Source of the DNA: a virus
Length of the DNA: 39,531 nucleotides
IMG/VR virus record: IMGVR_UViG_3300029258_002322
Span: 1 to 39,531 of that record
Reading direction: 5' to 3' (one strand)
Part shown: piece by piece, positions 5,344 to 16,200 of the stretch
Position numbering within the stretch: the stretch's first letter is position 1
Layout: the number at the start of each line of letters is the position of its first letter
Position numbers and translations under genes: made by a program
The notes under the pieces: model-generated
Databases searched by the model: none
What the model was told of the DNA's origin: nothing
The model's input: the letters and a program-made list of their open reading frames with translations, nothing else

Positions 5344-8055
5344 ATGGGTCAGAACGTCAACGCGATCCAGGAGGCCTTCGTCGGGGGCGAGCTCTCGCCG
5401 CTCTTGCAGGGCCGCGTCAACGTCGGCGCGCGGCGCGTCGGCTGCGAGACGCTTTCCAACTTCATCGCCACGGTGCAGGGGCCGGTGGTCAAGCGGGCCG
5501 GGACGCGGTTCGTCGCGCCGGCCAAGTACGACGACCGGGACGTTCGCCTCGAGCGGTTCGAGTTCTCGGCCGACCAGGCCTACTGCCTCGAGATCGGCCA
5601 CCTCTACATGCGCTTCCATCGGAACGAGGCGACGGTCCTGGCCGCCTCGCAGCCCATCCTGGGCACGCCGACGCAGGGCAACCCGGTCCAGCTCAACGTC
5701 GCCGGCCACGGCCTCTCGACGGGCCAGCACGTCTACGTCACCGGCTCAGCGATGGCCGAGCTCAACGAGCAGTTCTGGCGCGTCACGGTGGTCGACCCCA
5801 ACACGCTCGACCTGGACGACGCGGACGGCACGACCTGGTCGACCGGGACCGGCGGGACGATCGAGCCCATCTTCGAGCTCACGACGACGTACACCGACAG
5901 CCAGGTCCAGCAGATCCAGGTGGACCAGAGCAACGACGTCCTCTACCTGGCGCACCCGGACGTCGCGCCGCAGAAGCTCTCGCGCGTGTCGGACACGTCC
6001 TGGACGATGGTCGACCTGCCGCAGCGCGAGCCGGCCTTCAACCTGGAGAACGCCGACGAGTCGGTCACGGTCTACGCCTCGGCCGCGACCGGCGCGGCCG
6101 TCACGCTGACGGCCTCGGCGGCGATCTTCACCGCCAACATGGTCGGCGGCTACGTGAAGATCCGCGAGCTCTACGCTTCGGAGCACAACAAATGGGGACC
6201 GAACGCGATGATCACGCAGGTCAACATCAGCAATCCGCCGGTGACGACCGACCGCATCTACGCTGACGGCCGCGTCTACCGCCCGACCGGGACCTGGGAC
6301 GGGGCCGGCTTCCTGGGACTCACGACGCCGACGCACACGGACGGCGCGTTCTCGGACGGCCGGATCGAGTGGGAGTACATCAACGAGGGCTATGGCTACG
6401 GGCAGATCCAGAGCATCGGCGGCGGCGGGACGACGTGCGTCATCGACGTCGACACGGACGGCACCGAGCTCCCCGCCAGCGTCGTCGGCGCCGCGGCCGC
6501 GACGCACCGCTGGGCGATCAGCGCGTGGAATCCCGAGTACGGCTACCCGACCGCGGTCGGCTTCTTCGAGGATCGGCTCTTCTGGGGCGGCACCGAGCGC
6601 TTCCCGCAGACGGTCTGGGGCTCCGGGCCGGGCGACTACGAGAACTACGCCTTCGAGGGCGAGAACAACGAGGGCCTCTTCCTCGCGCTGAACACCCGGC
6701 GCCGCAACGTCCTCGAGTGGCTGATCGGCGAGGAGTCGCTGTGGTGCGGCACGCGCGGCGCCGAGTTCACGGTCGACAGCGGGAACGTCGAGCAGGCCCT
6801 CAGCCGCGAGAATTTCCTGCGGAAGAAGCGCTCGAGCTACGGCTCGAAGCGCGGCGTCTCGCCCCTGGCCGTCGACTCCTACACGCTGTTCGTCGCCCGC
6901 GCTGGCCGGCGCATCCACGAGCTCTCGTTCTCATTCGACCTGGACAGGTTCCAGGCGAAGGACCTGACCGAGATGAGCGACGAGATCCTGGCCGGCGGCG
7001 CGAAGGGCCTGGCCCAGGCGCGCGAGCCCTACCGCATGGTCTGGGTGTGGCAGGAGGACGGGAGCCTCTCGGCCATGACCTACGCGCGCGACCAGGAGGT
7101 CGTCGCCTGGCACCGGCACCCGCTGGCCGGGACCGGCTCGAAGGCCCTCTCGATGGCCGTGATTCCGCACCCGGACGGCGACGAGGACCAGAGCTGGATC
7201 GCGGTCGAGCGCCAGGTCAACGGGACGACGCGCAAGACGATCGAGTTCTTCGAGAAGCGATGGAAGCGCTCGCTCGACATCGAGGACGCCTTCTTCGTCG
7301 ACTCCGGCCTCTCGCTCCGGTACACGCCGCAGACCGGCACGGGGTACACGCAGGCCGGGCAGACGACGGTCCTGGCGGCCGGCCACGGGCTCCTGGCCGG
7401 CCAGCAGATCCGCATCGTGACCGACGCCGCCAACACCGCGCTCGAGGGCGAGGTCTTCGACGTGACCAATGTGACCGCGGCCGGCTTCGACATCGAACAG
7501 GGCGGCTCGCCGTTCACCGACCCGCTCACGCTGGCGGCCACGCCGACCTTCGTCCGCGTCGTCTCGACGCTCACACGGCTGCGCCACCTCGAGGGCGAGA
7601 CGGTGGCCGTCCTGGTGGACGGCGCCCCGGTCGACGACCAGGTCGTCGCCAACGGCGAGGTCACGCTCGCCGAGCCGGGCGCCGCGTTCGTCGTCGGCCT
7701 GCCCTATGTGGCGAAGGTCAAGACGATGCGCCTGGAGGCCGGCGGCCGCGTCGGCACTTCGCAGGGCCGGCTCAAGCGCTGGAACGGCCTGGTCATCCGG
7801 TGCGACCAGACGGGGCCGGGGCTCTTCTACGGCGACGACTTCGAGGAGAACGGCGGGACGATGGACGAGGCGTTCTTCCCCAACAGCGAGACGCTGATGG
7901 ACACGCCGATCCCGCTGCTCGACGCGGACACGGAGGACCTCTCCTTCCCTGGCGCCTACGAGCGCGCGGGCGCCATCGCGATCGAGCATCGCTCGGCGCT
8001 ACCCTGCACCGTGGTCGCCCTGATGCCGTCCGGCGAGCTTGAGGAGAGAACGTGA
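5344..8055 (+). CDS. Tail tubular protein B (T7 gp12-like tail nozzle)
   Basis: This 903-residue protein should form the distal tail tube or nozzle. The start ('QEAFVGGELSPLLQGRVNV'), 'GCETLSNFIATVQGPVVKRAGTRFV', 'PTAVGFFEDRLFWGGTERFPQTVWGS' and 'GTRGAEFTVDSG' are characteristic of phage tail tubular B proteins of the stabilisation/nozzle type. Two inserted beta domains of one kind are visible, around residues 112-180 and 665-735, each built on an 'AGHGL..GQ' entry and a 'F.VT.V' strand. They resemble FCCH-like insertions seen in other phage nozzles. The stop overlaps the GTG start of the next gene. Confidence 0.92.
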   Translation: MGQNVNAIQEAFVGGELSPLLQGRVNVGARRVGCETLSNFIATVQGPVVKRAGTRFVAPAKYDDRDVRLERFEFSADQAYCLEIGHLYMRFHRNEATVLAASQPILGTPTQGNPVQLNVAGHGLSTGQHVYVTGSAMAELNEQFWRVTVVDPNTLDLDDADGTTWSTGTGGTIEPIFELTTTYTDSQVQQIQVDQSNDVLYLAHPDVAPQKLSRVSDTSWTMVDLPQREPAFNLENADESVTVYASAATGAAVTLTASAAIFTANMVGGYVKIRELYASEHNKWGPNAMITQVNISNPPVTTDRIYADGRVYRPTGTWDGAGFLGLTTPTHTDGAFSDGRIEWEYINEGYGYGQIQSIGGGGTTCVIDVDTDGTELPASVVGAAAATHRWAISAWNPEYGYPTAVGFFEDRLFWGGTERFPQTVWGSGPGDYENYAFEGENNEGLFLALNTRRRNVLEWLIGEESLWCGTRGAEFTVDSGNVEQALSRENFLRKKRSSYGSKRGVSPLAVDSYTLFVARAGRRIHELSFSFDLDRFQAKDLTEMSDEILAGGAKGLAQAREPYRMVWVWQEDGSLSAMTYARDQEVVAWHRHPLAGTGSKALSMAVIPHPDGDEDQSWIAVERQVNGTTRKTIEFFEKRWKRSLDIEDAFFVDSGLSLRYTPQTGTGYTQAGQTTVLAAGHGLLAGQQIRIVTDAANTALEGEVFDVTNVTAAGFDIEQGGSPFTDPLTLAATPTFVRVVSTLTRLRHLEGETVAVLVDGAPVDDQVVANGEVTLAEPGAAFVVGLPYVAKVKTMRLEAGGRVGTSQGRLKRWNGLVIRCDQTGPGLFYGDDFEENGGTMDEAFFPNSETLMDTPIPLLDADTEDLSFPGAYERAGAIAIEHRSALPCTVVALMPSGELEERT

Positions 8056-8624
8056 AAAACCGACTAATCCTCTGTCTCTTCGCCCTGGGCGCCTGGCTCT
8101 CGCCTGGCGAGGTCGACCTGGTCGAGGGCGTCTCGCACGCCGCGATCCTGGCGGTCATCGCCGTGACCGCGATCCTGGCGACGCTCGCTTCGACGGGCGT
8201 CTCCGTCTACATGCAGCAGGAGGCCGCCCAAGCGCAAGAGAAGGCGGCCAAGCGCCAGGCCATCGCCAAGCGAGAGCAGGTCTACGCCGAGGACGAGCGG
8301 CTGCGCCGGCTGCGGAAGATCCACATGCGCCGGCTGCGCGAGGGGATCGGGAAGTCTGGCATCCGGGGCGACATCGGCACCGGCCTCGACGTGCAGCTCG
8401 ACACCTCGAGCGAGCTCGAGATGGACGCGCTCAACCGCCGCCAGACGAGCCTCTACAACATCGAGGAAGAGCGGGCGGCTGGGCTGAACCGGGCGAACGC
8501 GATGGAGCTCCAGGCCATCGCCACCGGCCTCCAGGGCGTCGGACAGGCCACGCAGATCGGCCTCGGCTACCAGGCCCTCGGCCGGCAGCCCTCGGGCGGC
8601 GACCAGTCTGGAGGGACTCAGTAA
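8052..8624 (+). CDS. Internal virion protein, T7 gp14-like
   Basis: This 190-residue protein begins at a GTG overlapping the tubular B stop. It has two hydrophobic N-terminal segments (about residues 4-16 and 30-50), then a long charged helix and the block 'GKSGIRGDIGTGLDVQLDTSSELEMDALN' followed by 'RRQTSLYNIEEERAAGLNRANAMELQA'. This matches the 'GVdlGSGSp.dvl...a..gelDal.iryna' layout of gp14-type internal proteins. In T7, gp14 leaves the capsid first and forms a channel in the outer membrane; the hydrophobic segments fit that. The gene is followed without a gap by the gp15-position gene. Confidence 0.8.
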   Translation: MKNRLILCLFALGAWLSPGEVDLVEGVSHAAILAVIAVTAILATLASTGVSVYMQQEAAQAQEKAAKRQAIAKREQVYAEDERLRRLRKIHMRRLREGIGKSGIRGDIGTGLDVQLDTSSELEMDALNRRQTSLYNIEEERAAGLNRANAMELQAIATGLQGVGQATQIGLGYQALGRQPSGGDQSGGTQ

Positions 8625-10276
8625 TGCCCCGCTTCCCCCAGGTCACTCGAGACGCGACCCCCGCGCCGGCGGCCGTGGATAGCGGCGCCGCCGCCCTGGG
8701 CGCCGCGGCGCGCTCCGTGGGTGCGGCCGGCCAGCAGCTCGCCGGGGTCGTCGCCGACGCCGGGCTCCAGTTCGCACGGCAGCGCATCAGCGAGGCCGAG
8801 CAGGACGCGCGCGTCGCGGCCGCCGACTACGAGGTCGAGCTCCAGCAGGAGTGGCAGCGGATCGAGCAGGAGGAGCCCGACCACAACAAGCGGGAGGAGC
8901 TCTTCCGGGACGCGGCGAAGGTCGCGCGGGACGCCTACGCGGATCGCTGGTCCGGTCGGTTCATGGGCCGCGCGAGCGAAATTTTCGACGAGCGGGCGAA
9001 CCTGGTCACGGAGCGCCAGGAGCTCGTGGTCCGCCAGAACGTCTGGAACGAGCGCGTCCGCGTGCGGCGCGGCGCCGTCCTGCGCGTCATCGACCAGAAG
9101 ATCCAGGTCGGCTCCGGCCTGCCCGAGGCGATGCACGGCGTCTACCTGGCCGAGATCGACGACGAGCTCAGCCGCGCGGTGCAGGACAACCTGCTCCCCG
9201 AGGACGAGGCGGCGCGGCTGCGCATCTCGGCGCGCACGCAGCTCCGCACGCGGTTCGAGAGCCTGCGCGTGTCGCGCGAGGCCGACCAGGTCGTGCAGCA
9301 GGCCCTCGCGATCCGCGGGCTCGACGGCACGGACGAGGACCCGGACGGCGAGGCGACCCGCGAGTCGGTCGCGAAGATGCTGGCCGAGATCGACGACGGC
9401 GAGGTCCGCGACCTGGCCCTGCGCCGCTGGCGTGCCCTCGAGGCCCAGCGCGAGGTCGAGCTCGCCCAGGACCGCCAGCGCCTCTACGACCAGGCGACGA
9501 CGGACATCGCGAACGGCGACGGCCACGACGCCATCCCGGCCGGCCTGACCGGCTCGCAGCAGCAGAGCCTCGAGCGCTACGCGGACTACGTCATCGACCG
9601 GCAGACCGAAGGGAAGCTCACCGACATCGAGACGGTGCCGGAGGTCTACGACCGCGTGATGGGTCTGCTGACGACCGACCGGGAGGCCTTCCTCGAGGAG
9701 GACGTCTACGCGCTCCGCATGGAGCTCGCCAACGCCGACTTCAACTTCTTCCTCGGCGCGCAGGCCGAGCTCCGCGCCGGCGCCGGCCGCAGCGCGGCGG
9801 GCGCGGCGGCGCCGGCCTACGCCTCGGGGCCGCGCTGGCTGGCCGCGCAGCGCATCGACGAGCTCGAGCGCCAGGGCCTCCTCCTGACCGAGGGCAGCGA
9901 GCCGGAGGACAGCCGCGGCCAGGTCCACCTGGACCTGTACGACTCGCTCAACCGGGCGCGCGAGCAGCGGCGCACGGAGACGGGCAATGCCGCCTACGAG
10001 CTCTCGGAGGACGAGGCGCGGCGCGCGATCGACATCGTGCTCCTGAACCGCCGGGTCGAGGTGCCGATCCCCTGGTGGCCGGACGGCGAGTCCCGCCCCG
10101 CGGACCTCACGGTCAAGGACCTGGGCCGCATCCAGTTCGACCTGGACCACCCGATCCACCGCGACGTCATCAACGAGGCTGCGGCCGAGGGCGAGACGGT
10201 GGAGCCGGGATCGGCGCGCGTCCGCATCCTGATCCGCGAGCGCCTCGAGATGCTGGGGGCGGACTTCGGTGGCTAG
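8624..10276 (+). CDS. Internal virion protein, T7 gp15-position helical protein
   Basis: The ATG at 8624 overlaps the TAA of the previous gene and gives 550 residues; the upstream extension of this frame overlaps the gp14-like gene and looks like non-coding Arg/Gly sequence. The protein is almost wholly alpha-helical and charged. It has an N-terminal helix pair ('FARQRISEAEQDARVAAADYEVEL'), a long middle solenoid-like region, and a C-terminal part with 'DLGRIQFDLDHPIHRDVINEAAAEG'. It stands between gp14-like and giant gp16-position proteins, so it most likely builds the periplasmic tunnel of the ejection apparatus. Sequence similarity to T7 gp15 is not visible by eye. The stop overlaps the next start by 8 bases. 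Confidence 0.7.
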   Translation: MPRFPQVTRDATPAPAAVDSGAAALGAAARSVGAAGQQLAGVVADAGLQFARQRISEAEQDARVAAADYEVELQQEWQRIEQEEPDHNKREELFRDAAKVARDAYADRWSGRFMGRASEIFDERANLVTERQELVVRQNVWNERVRVRRGAVLRVIDQKIQVGSGLPEAMHGVYLAEIDDELSRAVQDNLLPEDEAARLRISARTQLRTRFESLRVSREADQVVQQALAIRGLDGTDEDPDGEATRESVAKMLAEIDDGEVRDLALRRWRALEAQREVELAQDRQRLYDQATTDIANGDGHDAIPAGLTGSQQQSLERYADYVIDRQTEGKLTDIETVPEVYDRVMGLLTTDREAFLEEDVYALRMELANADFNFFLGAQAELRAGAGRSAAGAAAPAYASGPRWLAAQRIDELERQGLLLTEGSEPEDSRGQVHLDLYDSLNRAREQRRTETGNAAYELSEDEARRAIDIVLLNRRVEVPIPWWPDGESRPADLTVKDLGRIQFDLDHPIHRDVINEAAAEGETVEPGSARVRILIRERLEMLGADFGG

Positions 10277-13200
10277 TCCCTTCGACGACCTCGAGATCGC
10301 GTTTCAGTCGGCGAGCGTCCTGAGCGCGCCGGAGTACGCCCGCGGGCTGCGCCTGGCGACCGAGGCCCAGGTCCCGGTCGACACCGCCATGCGGAACGCC
10401 GACGAGCTCGAGCGGCGCCAGAATCGCCCGGATATGCGGCAGTACGCGGCCGAGAACCCGCTCACCGCCGGCTGGCTGCGCAACAACCTGGAGGCGGTGC
10501 CGGCCGTCCAGGACGACCTCGAGGAAATGTCGATCTTCGAGCGCATGATCGGCGACGTCGGGGTCAACTTCGAGAAGAGCCTCAACCGATTCAACTCGCA
10601 GCCTCACAAGCTGCGGGCCCTCTTCGGCCAGGCCGACGACTACGACGAGGCGATGATCCGTTACTACCAGGCCGAGGCGGCCGGGCTCGAGCAGGAGGCC
10701 AGCCGGTACGGCCTGTCGAACCCCTGGCAGTCCTGGCAGCAGGGGCGCTACGGCGACTTCCTGGCGGCCGTGCCGGGCGCCGTCGTCGAGCAGTCGACGA
10801 TTCTGGCCGACCAGGTCGTGTCCCGCGCGGCGGGGTTCGGCATCGGATTCGTGGGCGGGGCGGCCGCGGGCGTGGGCACCGGCCCTGGGATGCTCGCGAC
10901 CGGCCTGGCCGGCGCCGCGGTCGGGCAGAACCTCGGCGGCTTCATCTCGAGCTACAAGATGGAGTCGGCCCTGCTCTACGAGGAGCTCCGCGACCTCGAG
11001 GGCATCGACGAGGACCACGCGCGCTACCTGGCCGGGACCGCCGCGATCCCGATCGCGTCGCTCGAGTTCCTGCCGATCACCGCCCTGACCAAGAAGATCC
11101 CCGGCGTCGGCCGCACGCTCACGGCCTGGACGACGGACGCGATGGTCGAGGTGCTCAAGAAGCAGTCGTTCCGGTCGGCGACGAAGCACCTGGTCTTCGA
11201 GACGGCCGGCCAGGCCGGCGTCGAGGGCGTGACGGAGGTGCTCCAGGAGACGCTGGGCATCCTGGCCGAGATGGCCGGTCACGAGCTCGCGGGCGACAAT
11301 TGGGAGGAGGCCCTGGTCATGCAGGTCCCGCAGCCGGACGGCTCCGTCGTCGAGCTCGTCGGGATGGATGCGGTGATGGCGCGGCTGATGACGGCCGGCG
11401 TCCGCGGCGCGCAGGGCGGCGGCGGCATGTCCGGGATCATCACCGCCGGCGGCGTCGTGTCGGACGTCGCGACGGCCGAGCGGTCGGAGACGCGCTGGGA
11501 GCTGGGCGCCCGGCTCACGCGCCTGGCCCAGCGCTCCAATCTGCGCGAGCAGCAGCCCGAGCTCTACCAGGACTACGTGCGCGAGGTCGTCGAGCAGGGC
11601 GCCGCGCCCGAGCACGTCTACGTGAACGCCGAGAACCTGCGCGAGCACTTCGAGACGATGCCCGACGAGGAGGCCGAGGCGCTCCTCGAGCAGGTCCCGG
11701 CGCTCCTCGAGCAGGACGCCGAGGTGCTCCGCACGGGCGGCGACTTCGTCATCCCGATGGACCAGTACCTCCGCGGCATGGCGCCGAGCTCCATCCTCCA
11801 GAATCTCGGCGAGCACATTCGCTTCGCGGCCGAGGACCTGAGCCAGGCCGAGGTGCGGGAGAAGATCGAGAGCGGCGCCTTCGCGCGGGAGTTCTCCAGC
11901 ATCCTCGAGCGGGTCGACGACGAGGAGGCCGGCGTCCTGGTCGCGGTGCGCGAGCACCAGGAGGAGCAGCTCCGGCGCGTCCACGCGCCGACGCAGGCCG
12001 CGGCCCTGGCGGCCTGGCAGGTCGCGCGACTCCAGCGTCGGGTCGAGGCCCTGCGCGAGGACGGGGTCGACATCAGCATCGCCAACCTGATCGCGCAGCA
12101 GGGGCTCCCGGTCATCCGGCCGCCGGAGACGAGCGACGAGGCGATGGCGAAGATCGTCGAGAACACGCCGACCCTCGAGCAGCGCCTCGAGCGGCGGTCG
12201 ATCCTGCGCCAGGTCGACGACCTGCGGAAGAACCGCCGCCGCGCCCTCGAATCCATGCCGGCCAGGCCGGTCCTCTCGGCCCTGCGCGACATCGGCGGCA
12301 TCGACCCGGACTCGCCCCTGGCCGGCGACCTGGAGAGCCTGGGCGTCGCCCGGCGCGGCCGCGGCTCGTTCCCTGGCATCTACCGCCGGGGCGCCGAGGG
12401 CCTGGACCAGCGCGACCTGACGGAGTCGCCGATCACGGAATGGCTGGGCGAGTTCCTCGAGCTCGACGAGTACGGCCGCGGCGACCCCAACGCCATCCTC
12501 GGGCTGATCGAGCAGGAGCTCGCCGGCCAGGGTCCGCGGCCGTTCGAGCAGGCCGAGCAGCTCGCCCAGGAGCGCCAGGGGCGCGAGGCCCTGCTCAACG
12601 CGATGGAGGCGGCCGGCGTCAAGCTGACCGACGACGACCAGAAGATCGCCGAGGCGCTGGTGCCGGTGGCCGCGCGCCGCGCGGTCGAGCCGGTGCGGCC
12701 CGAGGGCCGGCAGTTCTTCCAGGTCAACGAGCGGCGAACGGTCGAGGAGACGGTGGCGTCGGAGGCGTTCCAGCGCTGGCTGGGCGACGCGCGCCTGGTC
12801 CTCGAGCCCGAGCTCCACGACTTCCAGCCCGGCGAGGCGGTCGTCGTCCTGGCCTATCACGGGACGACGCACGAGCTCGACACCGTCGAGGCCGGCGTGG
12901 GGAACCCCGAGAATTTCCTGGGGCGGGCGTTCTACGCCACGAGCTCCGAGCAGGACGCGCTCGACAACTATGCCGGGATCGGGCCGGACCTGACCGCGCG
13001 CATCCAGCAGCGCGTCGACCAGCTCGAGCAGGAGATGATGGACGACCTGGAGGGGTTCGACCTTCCTCCCGACACGCTGCCGGGCTCGAGCGCGATCAGC
13101 GCGAAAGCCTACGAGGTCGCGCAGTCCGAGCTCGTCGGCGCCCTGGGCGAGGAGGGCCAGGTCCTCCCGGTCTTCATCAAGCTGGAGAATCCGGCGATCC

Positions 13201-16200
13201 TCGCGGGCGACCAGCGGGCCGGGCACTTCGTCGAGCTCTACGAGTACGGCGAGGAGGACGCGGACGGCGACGTCGAGATCGACGAGTCGCGCCTTGAGGC
13301 AGTCGTCGACTACCTCGAGGGCCTGACCCAGAACGATGGGCTCTGGGACGTCAACGTCGAGAGCATCGTCCAGGGGCTCACCGAGAACGGCGGCGAGATC
13401 ACGGTCGACGACCTGGTCGACGCCGTGAAGCACGACAATTACGCGACCGACGAGACGGGCCGGCTCTTCGCGAGCGAGATGGCGATGGGCGTCCTCCAGG
13501 CCCTCGGCTTCGACGGCGTCATCCAGCTCGACGCCGCCGAGCGGTGGCGGAACATGGCGATCCCGGCGGACGCGGTCCACGTCATCGTGCCCGATCCGGG
13601 CGGCGCCGTGAAGAGCACGCAGGCCTCGGTTTTCGACCCCAAGAGCGACCGGATCTTCTTTCAGCCGGTCGGCGAGCTCGAGCCGGTTCCGCTCGAGAAG
13701 AAGGGCCCGCTCTACTCGAAGATGCGCCAGGTGCTCGAGGACAAGCTGCCCGCGAAGGGCACGCCCCAGAGCTACCGCTCGACGATTGAGAAGATGGGCA
13801 AGACCGGGAAGTACAAGGCCGACGAGCTCGACGTCTCCGGCCTGATCCCCTGGCTGATGGCCCACCCGGCGAAGAAGCTGACGAAGGACGAGGTCTTCGC
13901 GTTCCTCGACGCCCAGGGCCCGAGCATCATCCTCGAGCGTAGGGGCGGGCGGAACGCCGACCAGGCCGACCGCAACAACCTGAACGTCGAGGTCGACATC
14001 GAGACGTTTGACCGCGACGCCGCCTACGACGATCTGATCGAAGGAGAGCGCGAGTTCGTCCGCGACTACGTCGAGCAGGAGGTCCGGGACCGGCCGGAGG
14101 ACTTCGGCCTGGAGCCCGACGAGGACGGGAACATCGAGGACTTCGCCATCAACGACGAGGTCCAGAACCAGCTCAACAGCGGCGCCTGGGACGAGATGGT
14201 CGAGAGCCAGATGCAGCAGGCGATGGAGGACGCGGAAGCCGACTTCGTCCCGTACATCGAGGGCCAGGAGTGGGGCGAGCTGGGCTACCGCTTCGAGCCC
14301 TACAGCGGCCCGCTCGAGTTCGCGATCTACGACGGCGACCGGAATCGGGTCGGCACGTTCGAGGCCCTCTACCCCGAGCCCGACGAGATCGAGGAGCGCT
14401 TCATCGAGGCCCTGGTCGAGATCGGCGCGGTCTACGACGAGGACAACGATCCGAGCGGGACCGAGTACGAAAACTGGACCGTCCCCGGCGACCGAGAGGA
14501 GTACCAGGAGGTCACGCTCGCGCTGCCCGAGGCGCTGACCTGGAACGTCACCCGGTTTCTCTCCGAACGCGGCCTGGACGTGAAGGACGCCATCGCCTTC
14601 GACAAGGTGCTGATCGAGAACGGGGTCGCCCGGCACTTCGGCATCGAGCAAGGCGTCCCGGTCGAGCGGTGGGAGGCGCGCGAGAAGGCGGTCCTCGAGC
14701 AGGAGCTCAACGACTACGAGCAGGGCAGCGTCGAGAACCGCAACGCCGTCCTGTTCCGAGCGGTGAAGCGCGCGTCGCCGGCGGACCTGCGGAAGCACCA
14801 CGAAACCTGGGGCTGGATCGCGGGCCTCCTGCGCCACCCGGACGCCACGATCGGCCCGGTCTATCGCGACCCGCACTTCCACCAGGAGCGGACGATCGGC
14901 CACTACCGGCGCGACCTGCGGAAGCCTCCGAGCCGCGTCGAGGACGGCGTCGAGTTCATCCCTCTGGGCCCGATCTTCTTCCTCGAGGAGCTCCAGAGCG
15001 ATTGGCACAACGACGCGCGGAAGGACTACAAGAAGGCCTACCGCGCGCTCCGCGACGAGGGCTACAGCCGCGAGGAGGCCAAGGCCGCGGCGTCTGGGTA
15101 CATCGACATGGAGGCCTGGGGCAAGCTCAAGACCCAGGAGCGGCTGATCTACCAGTTGGGCAACGACCGCCAGACGCTCGAGCGCCAGATCGAGGGAATG
15201 GAGCCGGGGAGCGACGCGGCGCACACCTACATGAAGGGGGCGATGGAGCTTCGCGAGCGGCTGCGCCGGCTCCGGGCCGGGACGCTCGTCCCGCCGTTCG
15301 ACGGCGGCGGCCCCGAGCTCAGCGCCGAGGAGTACGGCCAGCGCCGCCAGGCCGCGATCGACCGCGAGACGGCCGAGACGGAGAGCGCGCTGGCGACGCT
15401 CGAGAGCGCCTTCGACGAGCAGAGCCTTTCCCCGCGTGCGATGGAGGTCCTCGAGGCCATTCGGAACCTCGACGCCGAGCTCCTGGTCGCGAAGGCGAGG
15501 CTGCGAGAGATGCAGCAGGACACCGCGTTCGAGTGGGCGACCAAGGGCGTCCCCAACGCTCCGCTCAAGAACGCCTGGAGGATGCTCGTCTTCAAACACG
15601 CGCTCCTCGACGCGATCGAGCAGGGCGCCAAGCGCTTCCAGTGGGCAACCGGCGCGCAGACCGCCGAGCACTACAGCCTGCGCAAGACCGTCGACCGCAT
15701 CGAGACAGGGCCGACGCCGGCGGCCTCGCAGAGGTTCGCGGGCAAGCTCGACGTCGACATCGTGATGCAGGACAACCGGGGCACCATTGGCCTGATCGTC
15801 GAGCCGTCGACCGGCATCGTTCTCCAGGGGGACGATAAGTTCTTCGACGAGGACCTGCGAGACATCATCGGCACCGAGGTCGCCGAGCGCGTCCTCGCGG
15901 CTGGCAACCGCGAGCTCGAGAAGAAGCAGCGCGCGATGGACCGGGACATCGTCCCCTACCCCTTCTCGATGGTCGACCAGGGCACGACCGAGGATCGCTC
16001 TGCGCAGTTCGCGCTGCGCCGGCGGGACGCGGGCGAAGAGGTCTTCGCGGTGCGCAGCCGTGAGGGCATCTGGGACCGCTACGAGGAGACGACCGACTGG
16101 AGCGTGATTCGGGCGTTCACCTCGGAGGCCGAGGCGCAGGCCTACATCGAGGCGTCCGCCGAGCGGGCCGGCCTCGACTCCGTTCAGATCAGCGGCAAGG

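Noticed and set aside
8039-8623. N-terminal extension of the gp15-position protein
   Set aside because: It overlaps the whole gp14-like gene and has out-of-frame composition; the ATG at 8624 overlaps the previous stop and gives a sensible protein.
11300-13297. Long plus-strand frame in another phase within the giant gene
   Set aside because: The product is Arg/Gly/Pro/Ala-rich, typical of out-of-frame GC-rich DNA, and there is no ribosome site.
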